DNA from: Sordariomycetes sp. S80-01Y | Taxonomy: Eukaryota > Ascomycota > Sordariomycetes | Length of the DNA: 64,000 bases | Assembly (NCBI GenBank): GCA_037042185.1 | Contig: JAXQJY010000027.1 | Span: 868,001 to 932,000, forward strand | Direction of reading: 5' to 3' | Shown: positions 9,717-21,982 of the stretch, piece after piece | Numbering within the stretch: the stretch's first letter is position 1 | Layout: the number at the start of each line of letters is the position of its first letter | Position numbers and translations under genes: made by a program | Notes under the pieces: model-generated | Database searches by the model: none | What the model was told of the DNA's origin: nothing | Seen by the model: the letters and a program-made list of their open reading frames with translations, nothing else

Positions 9717-12700
9717 ATGGGTAAATCAAACTCTACGAGGGGTCGAAGCCCTCAGCCCCCGGCCGAGCCTCAATTCGGCGCCCCCTCGCCCTCCCTCACC
9801 GTCCCTGGCCAAGGCAAGGCTCGCTCCAAGTCCAGATCTAAGTCGCGCTCTAAGAAGGGCAAGTCTGCGTCTGCGAGGTCCACCTCGTACAAGTCTGACG
9901 GCGTTGATGACCACGATGTCTTCCTGCTGCCCGTGTCGGACTATTGGATCGTGCTCGGCTTGACGCTGGTCGCCCTGGCGGTTCGCGTGTACAAGATCTA
10001 CCAGCCGTCCTCTGTCGTTTTCGACGAGGTCCAGTAAGGCAACCCCAGAGCAATGGTTGACGACTGGCTAATCATGTGTAGCTTCGGTGGATTCGCTTCG
10101 AAATACATCAAGGGAAAGTTCTTCATGGACGTCCACCCACCGCTGGCCAAGATGCTCATTGCATTGACCGGCTGGCTGGCTGGGTTTGACGGCAACTTCG
10201 ACTTCAAGGAGATCGGAAAGGACTATATCGAGCCCAACGTGCCCTACGTTGCTATGCGCCTGTTCCCCGCCATCTGCGGCGTTATGCTCGCGCCTTGCAT
10301 GTACCTGACCCTCAAGACGCTTGGATGCCGATCCATGACTGCGCTGATGGGGACGGGACTAGTCATCTTTGGTAAGTTCTCGCTGGGTTTTGGTTGACAA
10401 GTCGCTAACATGCTGCAGAGAACGGCCTTCTCACCCAGGCCCGTCTGATCCTCCTCGACTCTCCCCTCGTCGCCGCGACCGCGTACACCGCCCTTGCCTT
10501 CAATGCCTTTACCAACCAACACGAGCAGGGCCCGGCCAAGGCCTTCGGCGTCAGCTGGTGGTTCTGGCTTGTCAACACTGGCATCGCTCTTGGTCTCACA
10601 GCTAGCATCAAATGGGTCGGCCTGTTCACCATCGCCTGGGTCGGTGTCCTGACCCTCGTCCAGCTCTGGGTTCTTCTCGGCGACAACAAGAACGTCACCC
10701 TGCGCTGCTGGTTCAAGCATCTCATGGCTCGCGCCTTTGCGCTCATCGTAGTCCCTGCGACCATCTACCTGGCCATGTTTGCCATCCACTTTGTGTGCCT
10801 GGTCAACCCCGGCGAGGGTGACGGCTTCATGAGCTCCGAGTTCCAGGCTACTCTGAACAGCAAGAGGATGAAGGATGTCCCTGCTGACGTTGTCCTCGGT
10901 AGCAAGGTTTCCATCCGTCACGTCAACACCCAGGGAGGTTATCTCCACTCTCACCCCCTGATGTACCCCACCGGTAGCAAGCAGCAACAGATCACACTCT
11001 ATCCTCACAAGGACGAGAACAACGTTTGGATTCTCGAGAACCAGACCCAGCCGCTCGGAATTGATGGCGAGCCCATCAACGGCACCAACGCCTGGGACAC
11101 TCTGCCTGAACCGCAGTACATCAAGAACGGCCAGGTGCTGCGTCTTTACCACCAGAACACCCACCGCCGCCTTCATTCTCACGACGTCCGCCCCCCGATT
11201 TCTGAGCAGGAATGGCAGAACGAGGTCTCGGCCTATGGGTTCGAAGGCTTCGACGGTGACGCCAACGACTACTTCCGTGTCGAGATTGTTGGCAAGCAGA
11301 CCAAGGGTGCCGTCGCCAAGGAGCGTCTCCGTGTCATTGAGACCAAGTTCCGCCTCGTTCACGTCATGACTGGCTGCGTTCTCTTCTCCCACAAGGTGAA
11401 GCTCCCAGAGTGGGCCTCTGAGCAGCAAGAAGTCACGTGTGCCCGCGGTGGTTCCCTGCCCAACAGCTTGTGGTACGTGGAATACAACCAGAGCCCTCAC
11501 CTCGGCGCCGATGCTGAGAAGGCCAACTACCGCAAGCCCGGTTTCTTCGGCAAGTTCTGGGAACTCCACAAGGTCATGTGGAGGACCAACGCTGGTCTCA
11601 CCGACTCTCACACATGGGACTCTCGCCCTCAGCACTGGCCGATCCTCCGCCGTGGTATCAACTTCTGGGGCAAGAGCAACACTCAGGTCTACCTCATTGG
11701 CAACCCGGTTGTCTGGTGGGCGTCTTCGGCTGCTATCGTCACCTGGGTCGTCTTTAAGGCCATTGCCGTGCTGCGCTGGCAGCGAAGCTGCGGCGATTAC
11801 AGCAAGGTGACCTTCAAGCGTTTCGACTACGAGGTGGGCATGTCCGTCCTCGGCTGGGCGCTGCACTACTTCCCCTTCTTCTTGATGAAGCGTCAGCTCT
11901 TCTTGCACCACTACTTCCCCGCACTTTACTTTGCCGTCATCGCCTTCTGTCAAGTTTTCGACTACGCCACGGCTCGCATTCCTGGCGCCGACGCCCGTCA
12001 AAGCCCCATCATCAACAGGATCGCTACCGTGGCTTTCCTGACTCTGTCCGCTGCCGTCTTCATGCTTTACTCGCCGCTCGCTTATGGCAGCCCCTGGACT
12101 AAGGCTGAGTGCAACCGCCTCAAGCTCTTCCCCACCTGGGACTTCGACTGCAAGCTGTTCCACGACTCTGTACGTTTGTTCCTCCCTAATTCTGAAGGTC
12201 TTCTCTAACATTCCCAGTACGACAAGTACACCATGCTCACAGTCGCCGCTGGTCAATCCCAGACGCCTTCCATCGAGCCGTCTCAGGACGCCAACAAGGC
12301 TGCGGCCCAGGATAAGCAGGAACCCGTTGCCAAGGATGCCATCTCCGGCGCCCCTCCCGCCCAGCAAAAGGTCATCCACAAGGAAGAGCAGATCGAATAC
12401 CGCGACCAGGAGGGCAATCTCCTCAATGACGAACAGGTCGCAGCCCTTGAGGGCAAGGTCGAGTTCCAGACCAAGTACGAGACCAAGACCCGCGTTGTCG
12501 ATGAGCATGGCAACGAGGTGCCAAACCCTGAGGAAGCCATCGCTGGCGTCGCTCCTCCCCACCCGGATGTTGAGGGCGTCGACCAGCAAACGGTGAAGCA
12601 GAAGGACGAGGAGGTCGAGAAGATCAAGGAGCAGGATGCCCCCGCCAGCCGGGACGGCGAGAGGGAGCAGAAGGTGAAGGAGCCCAAGCCTGCTAGCGAG

Positions 12701-12733
12701 GGCAAGGAGGCGACTGTTCACGAGGAGCTCTAA
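9717..12733 (+). CDS. Protein O-mannosyltransferase, Pmt1 family (PmtB type)
   Basis: ER multispanning enzyme of 957 residues that moves mannose from dolichyl-phosphate-mannose to Ser/Thr of secretory proteins, normally as a Pmt1-Pmt2 heterodimer. Exons are 9717-10033, 10082-10371, 10419-12169 and 12218-12733. Removal of the first intron restores F-D-E-V-H-F-G-G-F; its D-E is the acidic pair of the first luminal loop. F-M-D-V-H-P-P-L-A-K follows. A central MIR domain region (about residues 310-510) separates N- and C-terminal membrane helices. Assignment to the Pmt1 branch rests on the G-D/N-F-D-F segment, the V-K-L-P-x-W stretch, and a hydrophilic C-terminal tail containing D-x-E-G-N-x-L, recalled from yeast Pmt1. 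The Lys/Ser/Arg-rich N-terminal extension and the charged tail are longer than in yeast. Confidence 0.93.
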
Positions 12734-13185
12734 GGGTCGGCAACGGCTTGCGGGCGAAATGTAATATTATCCTTAATCTGCAATGATGGATGACGAACTA
12801 CGCGGGGGGACACACGGAAAATATGGGGTGTAAGAGTTACTCAAGCTAGCATGCATTTCAAGCTTTACCATTATTCCCTCACCTCGCACCGACACGCTTC
12901 TCTGCAACTGCATAGCGTGGCACCGTGAAATGGGTTGTTCCCCCAACTAAGCTTGAATCATGAGTATCGCAGCAAGCGCAGAGGTCTTAGCACCACAGCT
13001 GCTGCACACGTCAAGGAGCACGAACACGAGCACGAGCAGGACCTGTTATGGAACAGTGTTCATTATCGTGTGAGAAGCGCAGTCGTTACTATCTCTTATG
13101 GCATGAACAGGTGCTAGAACTAAGGGACTCGATACTTGCAGGGTTGGAGATCAGAGCTATCCAGAAACCAACCCCTCGCTGACTG
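12734..13185. other. Convergent 3' region
   Basis: Spacer between the PMT1 stop and the 3' end of the minus-strand zinc-cluster gene. Only short chance reading frames are present. Confidence 0.4.
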
Positions 13186-14780
13186 TCAAACAACACCAAC
13201 GACCTTGTCGTATTTCTGCATTATCATCTTGAGCCCATATGGTCCGTAAGCCCTTGGATCTGGGTCGTTCCACATAAGTTGCAGCACGTCGGCCAGAATC
13301 CTGGTGTGTCTCGTACCCGGCCAGTCCCCCCTGAGCGCCCCCAGCAGGGCCTCCAGCGACTCGGGCTTAATTATGCACGAGCCGCCCACGACGGCGGGCC
13401 ACAGCAGCGTGGTTGTGTAGGCCTTCTGCGAGTCAATGGCCTTGCGCATGTTGTGGAAGACCATGCCCGCGTGGCACATCAGGGAGGACCGTCTGGCCTC
13501 TTCCGGAACGATGGAACCGGCCAGCGCCGTGGCGAGAAAGATGTGCACCGCGTGCCGTACGGCTTCTGCGGTGTGCTTTTTCATCTCGTGGGCTTGATCC
13601 GCGGGACCGGATGGCTCTGTCATCTTCCAAGCTTTGACTCGGTCGAGTAGACGGTCGTGGACGCATTGGAGGGCCGCGCTCGGTTCAGCTGAGCCAGCGG
13701 CTTCCTCGGCTAGACGCAGCGACGCCAGATGGCTGATCTCGGGGACCAGGCTGTACAGCTCATGCGCCCCGGTGAACATGCTTCCAAAGGTGGGAAAGCG
13801 GCTCATCTCGTCTAGCGGCATGACGAATACGTCGGCGGGGAAGGGGTGGTACGCATCCAGGTGCAGGACCATGGAATTTGTTATCATGATGTAGGTGTAA
13901 AGCTCGATGCTGAAGCCGAGAGTGCTGTAGCTTGAGTTAGAGTGCCACAGGTGGTTTTCTTCACTCCTGGAATGGACGAGTGAAGTGACGAGATGACGAC
14001 TGGCGCGGAGATGGCTGAAGAGGGCACCATTGGTGTTGCCCGAGACAGCCTTTGGCGAGATGCCATGTCAGTGCCCAGGGTTGTATGTATGGTAACAAAG
14101 GGTGGACCAACCTCGTAGTGACAAGCCACCATCAAAAGCCTCAGCAACCTTTCCTTCTTCTCCAGATCATCCTCGGCAAGACTGGAGAGCTCCTCAAGCA
14201 GGCCGCTGATGAGCTTGGAATAGTGCAACCTCGCGGCGCGGGATGTCTCGCCGCTTAAAGCCAGAGTCGGGTCCTTGGAGGCCAGCTGCGCTCCGCTTAC
14301 CGCCAGGAGCGCGTGCATGAGCAGGTCGTCGGTCGAGGCCAGAGGCACCAGCAGCGTAACGAAGGGATTGTCGTTTGCGGAACCCGTAGCAAAGGAGGCC
14401 GCTGTGTGCATGAGGAAATGAGACAGCAGCGTGACGGATTGGGGTGTAAGCAGGCAAGCGCGCTGGTCCTGGCTGTTGGCTCCCCTGCAGACCGAAGAGA
14501 CTGGGGGAGCTATCGTGATCGCAGAAACGTTGTGGCGTTGCAGAATGTTGGCTCTGGTGCTGATGACGGGGGACTTGAAAGGGCAGCAGTCGTTGATTGA
14601 GACGGTGCTGGCGGTAGTGCTGTCCCCCGGCCTGCTTCGTCTCTCTGACGAGGACTCCGTTGGCCAGTCGCACGGCAGCTGGTTGCGTCGGCAGCCCGCG
14701 CATCGTGGCTGGACCTCATCGCACTTCTTGCGCCTGGATCGACATGTCAAGCATCCTGTGCGCGTGCGCCTGTACCGCAT
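13186..14780 (-). CDS. Zn(II)2Cys6 transcription factor (Fungal_trans_2-like)
   Basis: Predicted 510-residue nuclear regulator, exons 14780-14112 and 14049-13186. The zinc cluster is at the very N terminus (residues 10-37) with the exact CX2CX6CX6CX2CX6C spacing and the R-S-R-R-K-K-C-D core. A Ser-rich linker follows. The rest is helical with a pattern like the Fungal_trans_2 regulators: L-L-x-H-F-L near the start and repeated L-L-M-H-A-L-L-A segments. It is divergent from the flavin amine oxidase gene across 671 bp, a usual layout for a local regulator and its target; control of the oxidase is inference. Confidence 0.88.
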
Positions 14781-15451
14781 TGATGGCAGCGACTGGAGCC
14801 GTGGGGTGCTGGTCTCGGCTTCGACTGAATCGAGAAGAAACTAAAGCTGGAGGCGTCGTAGGCGAGCAGCTGCGCCGCAGTCCTTTCCACTGATGTGCCG
14901 CCTCGGAGACATACGTCTCTGTATGTGCATGGATGGATGCAGCCACATATGCCGGATGGGGGAGCGGATTCATTCATTGGGGTGAGGGACAGGGCGCCGC
15001 GGGACCCCGAAGGCTATGGCTGGGCTGGTGAGGCACAGCTCTGGGCGTTGGGATAAATGCATAATCAGCCTGATGTGCCTGGGCATCGTGGCAATGCGAT
15101 GCATCTACACCGTACGTCCTGTATGCACAAGGCGCTCACACGCGTGGGGCGACTGGACTAGCTGTGAGACACGCCTAGGAATTAAGCTTAAAATTGGAAA
15201 GGGGGCCGCGGACCCCTTGGCCTGGGATGGCTCGCACGGGACATCAACCAGGTGGCAACCTTTGCTCTCTGGACTGTGGCTTTGGCGAAAGACTTCGCCG
15301 CAAGCAAGAAACATGAATGACGAGGACTTTGGCATTGTCATCAACAGACTTACGAGTACAAATATCCCCTTGATCTGTCAGTTTGACAAGATGGAAGCAT
15401 CTGGCATCACTATAGAGCTCGCTCACAGCAATCTACCATTGAAGAACTACC
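14781..15451. other. Divergent promoter of zinc-cluster factor and amine oxidase
   Basis: A 671-bp shared upstream region. I see no long palindrome or repeat that would mark an operator. Short frames here are not convincing genes. Confidence 0.4.
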
Positions 15452-17045
15452 ATGAAATCCATTTACTACCGCTCACTTGTCGCCTTGCTCGTCGGCAGTC
15501 GAACGGCAGCCCTTTCCGACTCAGTCATCGAGACTGATGTAGTCATCGTTGGCGGAGGCCCTTCGGGACTGTCGGCAGCCTACACCTTACACGGGAACGG
15601 CTTGAACAAGGTGGTCGTTCTGGAGGCCAAAGAGGCCCTTGGAGGACGTTGTCGCTCCATCCAGAGGAAGAGTGGCGAAGGCATCGTCGAGCTCGGCGCC
15701 ACGTGGATCAACAACAAGACCCAACCCGAAGTGTTTGCTTTGGCAGAGCATTTTGGCTTGGATACGGCCGAGCAGTACACCAAGGGCGACTTGGTTCATG
15801 AAGATCTCGAGGGGGCCGTGCACCGAGTAGACAATAAAACGGCGTCCAATGTATGTTTTTGCGACGCTCGTGCACACTGGTGGACAGCCACTGACCTTTC
15901 ATAGACGGAAGACGAGGAACAGGCCTTACTGGTGGGGCTTCTCTACGAACACATCGAGAGGCATGCGGCCATGGTGGATCTTCGGAACTTTGACGAATTC
16001 CCCGAGGAGTGGGATGTTACCGTCGCTGAGTGGATTGCCCAAAACGAGACGCTGGCCGCGAGCGCTCATGTGAACGCCACCATGTCTAGCCTCACGGCCC
16101 AACTTGTCGGGCGTGAGGCTGATGAGGTAGGCGCCCACTACCTGCTCGACTACATCAGGTCCGGCGGAAGCCTGCAGGAGCTGGGAGGAGAGGACCAAGA
16201 CGGAGCTCAGTATCTGAAGGTGAAGCAAGGTCAGTATTGGCTGCCAACTCAGAAGCTGTCAACGGAGAACTGAACATCTCTCAGGGACCGCGGCTATCGT
16301 ACGTGGTATGGCGGAGACCTTGGACGACGGAGCTGTGCGCCTTAACACGCCCGTTGAGGCCATCACGCACTGCAATGACCATGTTATCGTCGCATCCAGC
16401 ACCGGCCAGCTCTTCCAGGCCAAGAAGGTCATCATGGCCAACCCGACAAACACATACAAGGACATCGACTTCATGCCTGCTCTCCCACCCGAGAAGCACA
16501 GCCTCGTTTCCCAGACAATGGGCGGCATCTACGCCAAGCTGATCATCAACTACCCCGAGCCGTGGTGGAGGGACGCAGGGCTGATCGGAGAGTTCCTCTC
16601 AGTCAAAGGGCCCGTCTCCTTCACCTGGGACACGTCGGATATCGAACTCGAGCAGTACAGTCTCGCCATCTTCGTTGCCGGAGACGTCGCCAGGGACTGG
16701 CACGAGCTCCCAAGCGAAGAGGACAAGCACAAGGCCATTGTTGAACACCTGGCTGAGATCGCTGGTGGTATCGACCCGAAGCTCTCAGCGAAGGCTCGCG
16801 ACCCCCTGGAGATCAACATGGCTGAGTGGACCCTCGAGTCGTATCTTGAGGGTGGGCCGACCAGCTCGATGAAGCCAGGTATGCTGCGCAGGTACGGTGA
16901 CGCTTTGCGAGAGCCGGTTGGGGATGTTCACTTTGGCGGCGGAGAGACTGCGTTAGAGTGGAAGGGTTACATTGAGGGAGCAATCTTGGCGGGTCAGAGG
17001 GTGGCTCGCGAGGTCATTCATGACTTGAAGGGAAAGGAAGAGTAG
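15452..17045 (+). CDS. Secreted flavin-containing amine oxidase
   Basis: FAD-dependent oxidase of 494 residues related to monoamine and polyamine oxidases, which turn amines plus O2 into aldehydes, ammonia and H2O2. Exons are 15452-15850, 15905-16229 and 16285-17045. Residues 1-22 look like a signal peptide, so the enzyme is probably secreted or vacuolar. The dinucleotide-binding motif V-I-V-G-G-G-P-S-G spans residues 31-39. An E-A-x-x-x-L-G-G-R segment then binds the FAD ribose and pyrophosphate. The C-terminal FAD motif H-F-G-G-G-E-T with W-K-G-Y-I-E-G-A is complete. Several N-x-S/T sites fit secretion. I see no cysteine in the usual covalent flavin position. Substrate is not readable from sequence. 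Confidence 0.88.
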
Positions 17046-18421
17046 AGAGGTCTTCCAGCTAGGACCGTTTCTGACTTTCGGTATCGCACCCGGAACTGAA
17101 GCCGTTGAGTGTCTTCAGGTTGTTACTATCGGGTTTCGATTTGATACAGTGATAAATTCGGACAAATGAGCGTCTGGGCTGTTCTCTACCACTGTCGTTC
17201 TAGGGAGTGTAGATGATGTATGGTAGCTGAGATACAGTTCAGCGAGTTAAACTCGAGACATCAAGCAATGACCCATGCACGACATCCCGCACTCACCCTA
17301 CCACACAAAGGATGTTCTGTGTTAGTTCCCGCTCGGAGAAAACCCCGGCGATTGAACATCTACGTGGGCCTCGAGTCCGATCCGGGGACAGAATGGGGCC
17401 GGGTCGGACCGGATGAGCACGGACCCGCCCGGGCCACGGGGGGTGGGTCACTACCAAAGAGGGCATCTACAGAGGGTTCGGTGTAAGTCACGACAAGCTC
17501 GGGAGATCTCGTGAACCCATCGAGCCGTGAGCCATCTACGAAGTGCACACGAAGACCTTGTCTAATGCCGCCTCTTCTGAGATCGCTCGAGGTGTTCAGA
17601 GCGCCTGGAGCCTGTCATGCTCGATCCCATGCTGGGCATCCTCATGTCAGAGGCGCACGCATAGATATTGTGGTCCACGGTATCTCCATGTGTTCTACCA
17701 CAGCCGCTACTGCAAATCACGCGCGATGCAGAGATACGATTGAGTAATAAGCATGAATCGCATGACTGCATGGTCCAGGGTTGCCGTCCCCGGCCGTTTG
17801 CATCGAGGTGGGCTTATCCCGCCTGGACCCTTGGGCGGGTTGGCGGGCGACTACCGCTACTGTCACGCCACTAAACCCAGCCTCGTAGCGGGACTTTTCG
17901 CTGGCTTTTCGCGGCAGTCAATTTAATTGATCGTCGTCAAAAGTCCCAGGACAGCCCCAGCCTCGGCCCCGATTGCATTGGGGGACCCAGTGACGCTCTC
18001 CATGTTCTCGCGGTGCGTCCTGGGTATCTTACAAGCTTGAGCATGACGGGTTGTACCTCCAGCGACGAGCAAGCAGCGCCATGCTTAGTCTCGGCCTTGT
18101 TGGCATGAGGAAATTCACTGAATGACGCCACAGGTATCCAGCGAGCTCGTCACTCGCTCATTTTCCCGCCCTGTTAATCCTGCTGGCAAGCAGATGAGGG
18201 GAGACTGCGTCGGGAGGCAACCCACCGTTGCTACTGCGCGTGACGTTGAGCCGACACTCTGCCTGCGCCTGCGCCTGATGCGGAATGGAATGGAATGGCA
18301 CAGAGGATCTATAAAAGGGAGCGCCATTGCCCGAAGTGATGCTCTAGTCTTTCGGTGCACATCTTTTATTCGTTCGACACACACATCCCGTACTTCATCA
18401 CCAGTAATCAAGACTCAAATC
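17046..18421. other. Intergenic region with GNAT promoter
   Basis: About 1.4 kb without a credible gene. GC-rich degenerate CCGG/GGACC runs occur around 17380-17450. The last 120 bp contain a TATA-like element listed separately. Confidence 0.4.
18310..18316 (+). promoter_or_regulatory. TATA box of the GNAT gene
   Basis: TATAAAA lies 112 bp upstream of the predicted start codon, within a plausible core-promoter distance for fungi. Confidence 0.55.
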
Positions 18422-19203
18422 ATGAAGCCAACCAAGACGCGTGCTGCGACCAAGGCGGACATCACGCCCGTCGTCAAGGTCATCCTCGCAGCCATCAACA
18501 ACGAGCGGCTGTGGACCAACTTCGTCCCCGAGAAGACGGGCCAAGACGACGCCTACGCGCAGGAGATAGTGGCCCTGCTGCTCGAGCACATGGACCCCTC
18601 CAACAAGGACTGGGACGTGCAGGTGGTCGACCTGGCCGCCAAGGGCCAGCCCGCCGACATCGTGTCCGTGGCCGTCTGGGACCTGTCGGCAGCGGGCGAC
18701 GACGACAAAAGAAGTCAGTATCCCACCCTCCCCCGACCGGCCCCCATTCCCATCCCGGCGGGCCGCTAGATTTCTTAATGACACTTCCATCGCGCGCTCC
18801 AGAGCCCCGCGAGGTCAGCACCAGCCTCGGCGACTCGCGCACCCAGGCCTACGTGTCGCTGCTCCAGCAGGCGCGCAAGGACCACTTCGCCAGCTACCAC
18901 CAGCACCGCTACCTGCAGCTCCTGGCGACGCACCCCAGCCACCAGGGCCACGGCTACGCCAGCGACCTCGTGCAGGCGGCCGTGGGCGAGGCCAAGCAGG
19001 CCGGCGGCGTGCTGACTGCCGTGGCCGGCCCGCTGGGCTACATCCTCTTCTCGGGCCTGGGCTTCCACGACGTGGGCTCCGTGACGCTGCCGCCCAGCCG
19101 CGCGACGGATCCGCAGATGGTCAAGGCCATGGTGCGCGTGGTTGTCAAGGAGGAGCGCAGGAGGAGCTTGGTGGACTCGCTCATTCACTACGTGTCGAGC
19201 TGA
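18422..19203 (+). CDS. GNAT-family N-acetyltransferase
   Basis: Predicted acetyl-CoA-dependent N-acetyltransferase of 230 residues, exons 18422-18713 and 18803-19203. The C-terminal half has the GNAT core: a strand with Y-L-Q-L-L-A-T-H-P, then H-Q-G-H-G-Y-A, the Q/R-x-x-G-x-G/A acetyl-CoA loop (here with Gly-His-Gly), then an amphipathic helix, and finally Y-I-L-F-S-G-L-G-F-H, the usual beta6-beta7 end. The N-terminal half holds N-N-E-R-L-W-T-N-F and an aspartate-rich segment. Members with this layout act on small molecules or protein N termini; the acceptor cannot be inferred. The acceptor site at 18802 was chosen because it restores the frame. Confidence 0.82.
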
Positions 19204-19677
19204 GGTCCTGGAATTCCCTAGCTGTCCCGTGCTTCAGTCCCTTATGTAGTCCAGCAGCCGAGCTGTGCAACAGTACAGCCTTGGGCGTACGCTCGTTCTA
19301 AATTGATACCTTCCGTCTCCGACCGCACCTCGCCTTCGATTGATCAATTCAATTCTATGATATGAGAAATGAAATTCAGTTTTCAATGTCCATTCCAGCA
19401 GAGGCCTCTTGCGCGCTTTCTTCTCCAGTCTCCCTCGTCAGGCGCAGTGCGCGCGCGGCTGCTTCTCCAAGACCGGCCAGAACCCCTCACCGGTCACGAG
19501 TCGCTACCCCAACCCCAAACGTCATGGCACATTGCACGTGCGCGTACATCTCCCGGGGTTGTCATGTCTCTCTGAGAGTTAATTCCAGATAACTCTATTC
19601 TTTACCGACCTGTCTCTACCAGTCACACTCTTCCATCCGCCTCACCTCACTCCCACCTTCAGCAGGCAGCCGCCACC
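19204..19677. other. 3' UTR and promoter of the Na+/H+ antiporter gene
   Basis: About 470 bp. The last 60 bp are pyrimidine-rich and end in gccgccaccATG, a near-ideal start context. No other feature is seen. Confidence 0.4.
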
Positions 19678-21167
19678 ATGCCGTCTCCCATCTGGTCGAT
19701 CCCCCTCGAGCTGACCAACTTCAACATCATCACGTCCGTCTTGGGAGGCTTCGTGTCGCTGTTCGGTCTGGTGTCGTACCTGCTCAAGGAACACTACTAT
19801 CTCTCAGAAGCCCGTAAGCGGAAGGCATCCACGGTGGAATTGAGAAAGACTAGATGTGCTGACGGGACGAAGTCATCGCCCTTGTTGTCGGCATTGGCCT
19901 CGGGCCTACGGGTGCCAACTTCATCCGCCCGAGAAACTACGCCCAGTGCAGCTACGAGAGCGTGTCCGACGCCGAGTGCCAGGTCAATCTTGATTCAATC
20001 ACCATCAACTTCTCGCGGCTGGTCCTCGGCGTGCAGCTCGTCATCGCCGGCATCCAGCTCCCTAGCAAGTACCTGCTGCGTCAATGGAAGCCGCTCCTCC
20101 TCCTCATCGGACCGGGCATGGTGTCCATGTGGCTGGCCACCAGCTGCCTCGTCTATCTGCTCGCCGGTCCGCCCAGCTTTCTGCACGCCCTCGCCGTGGG
20201 TGCCTGCGTGACTCCGACAGATCCCATCCTGTCCAACGTCATTGTCAAGGGCAAGTTCGCCGACCAGAACATCCCCAAGGACCTGCAGGATCTCATCATC
20301 GCTGAGTCCGGCGCCAACGATGGGCTGGGTTATCCCTTCTTGTTCTTCGCGCTCTACCTCGTCAAGTACACCGGCGCTGGTGCCACCTCGGGAGGCGTGG
20401 GCGACGCGCTGGGCCTCTGGGTCGTCCTGACCTGGCTGTACGTGATTATCCTCAGCGTCATCTACGGAGCCGCCGTTGGCTACATTGGCAAGGTGCTGCT
20501 GTACTGGTGCGAGAAGCGCAACTTTGTCGACCGCGAGAGCTTTCTTGTCTTCGCCGTGTCGTTGGCCCTGTTTGTGCTGGGCACCTGCGGGCTCATCGGC
20601 ACCGACGAGGTGCTCGCCTGCTTCGTCGCCGGCAACGCCTTGACGTGGGACGACTGGTTCCGCAGGGAAACGCAGGACGACTCGCTGCAGCCCACCGTCG
20701 ACATGCTTCTCAACGTCTCCATCTTCCTGTGGTACGGCGCCTACATCCCCTGGTACCGATTCGTGCAGGATGCAACCGTGCAGGGCGGGCGTCTCATCTT
20801 TCTGGGGATCGCTGTGCTGCTCCTCCGGCGGCTGCCGTGGATATACGCCATGCACAGGTGGATACCGCAGATTACAGACAGGAAGCAGGCCATCTTCATG
20901 GGCTTCTTCGGACCCATCGGCGTGTCAGCCGTCTACTACATCTTCGTCAGCCTCGAGTTCATCGAGCAGCACCTGAGCGACGAGAATGGACAGCCTCGGG
21001 AGGATGTGCGGCATTTGGGCAGCCTGATCAGGACCGTAGTCTGGTTCCTGTGCGTCTGCAGCATCGTTGTCCACGGCCTCAGCATACCGTTGGGCACGCT
21101 CGGCTTCGTGGGGCCACGTGCATTTGGCGCGTCGGGGTCCGTCAGCCTGGGAAACGAGGACGTGTGA
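19678..21167 (+). CDS. Plasma-membrane Na+(K+)/H+ antiporter, Nha1/Sod2 type
   Basis: Cation/proton exchanger of 476 residues with about 12 hydrophobic segments, exons 19678-19813 and 19873-21167. It should export Na+ or K+ in exchange for H+ and so support salt tolerance and cytosolic pH. Key CPA1 motifs are present: T-P-T-D-P at residues 159-163 and the ion-binding N-D pair at 194-195 in G-A-N-D-G. It also has G-T-D-E-V-L-A-C-F-V-A-G-N, a family hallmark. Yeast Nha1 carries a cytosolic tail of several hundred residues; here the protein ends about 25 residues past the last helix, so the regulatory tail is missing or sits in an exon I could not find. The Trk gene follows on the same strand. 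Confidence 0.92.
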
Positions 21168-21982
21168 GGGCTGGAGGCAAGGTTTGGCGCGGAAAGGAGG
21201 AGGCCGCCAACGAGGGCAGAAAGCCAGCCCATGCAGGTGTAGCTGGATCTCTTAGGTCACGGCTGGTCTGACTTCAGCAAATGCAAAGCATGTCAAGGCG
21301 TGGGCGTCTCAAACCCGGACTAACAGCTGTTGAGGGGCACGACGGGCCTGACTGAGCGAGGCGAGATAGGGTTGGGATATGGAGCTAGCAGGTCTGACCA
21401 CCATCGTGGTAGTGCGGGTAGTGGTAGGAATAGGACCTAAATAGTATTGTCAACGCTTTTCGCTGCCAGCGACTAACACTGGGCTCGGGAAATGGTGTGT
21501 GGAGTCAGGGCGACGGCCGCAGCTTTCCGCATTCAGGAGTCAGATCGTCTAAGTCGTCGAATCAGCGGCTGCCCTTCCGAAATTCCCTCCCCGAGGCCTC
21601 CCAAGGACCCCCCGCGACCCGGAGGCGTCGTCCAGCGAACATTTCATACCACGACGGGACCCTTTGTACGCCCACCAGAGGGCCCCAGAGGGCTCCAAAG
21701 GGCTCCAGAGGGCTCCAGAGGCGCGGCCGGGCGGTAGATGGCGCTGTAGCCGGTACTTGGCTGCCCTTCCGGCGAGGCTGCTCGGTCGAGTTACTCGCTA
21801 CCTGGACGCATATCGACTCCCTGAGGCATTTCGCGACAGGCATGTGCGTAGGGTTTCTTGCTTGCTTATAAGCTTATAAGCCACGCCTGTCGGCCTTGTC
21901 ACAAGCCAGCGACCAGCACTGCTTGAACTTTATTAATTTTTTCTTCTCAGTCGTACCGTCTGAGGACGTTTTCAGCAGCATC
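21168..21982. other. Spacer between the antiporter and Trk genes
   Basis: About 815 bp holding the antiporter 3' end and the Trk promoter. It contains a 10-bp tandem repeat (separate entry) and a short AAGCTTATAAGCTTATAAGC duplication near 21870. No gene is convincing. Confidence 0.4.
21676..21722. repeat. 10-bp tandem repeat, about 4.5 copies
   Basis: The unit CAGAGGGCTC repeats with small changes in the promoter side of the Trk gene. It looks like a simple minisatellite. Confidence 0.75.

Noticed and set aside
10244-12721. An 825-codon open frame on the minus strand
   Set aside because: It lies fully antisense to the PMT1 exons and crosses their introns. The Val/Leu/Asp/Glu-rich, motif-free sequence is what strongly C-ending codons produce in the opposite frame.
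19995-20855. A 286-codon minus-strand frame
   Set aside because: Antisense to the antiporter; Gly/Asp/Glu/Gln-rich with no membrane segment or motif.
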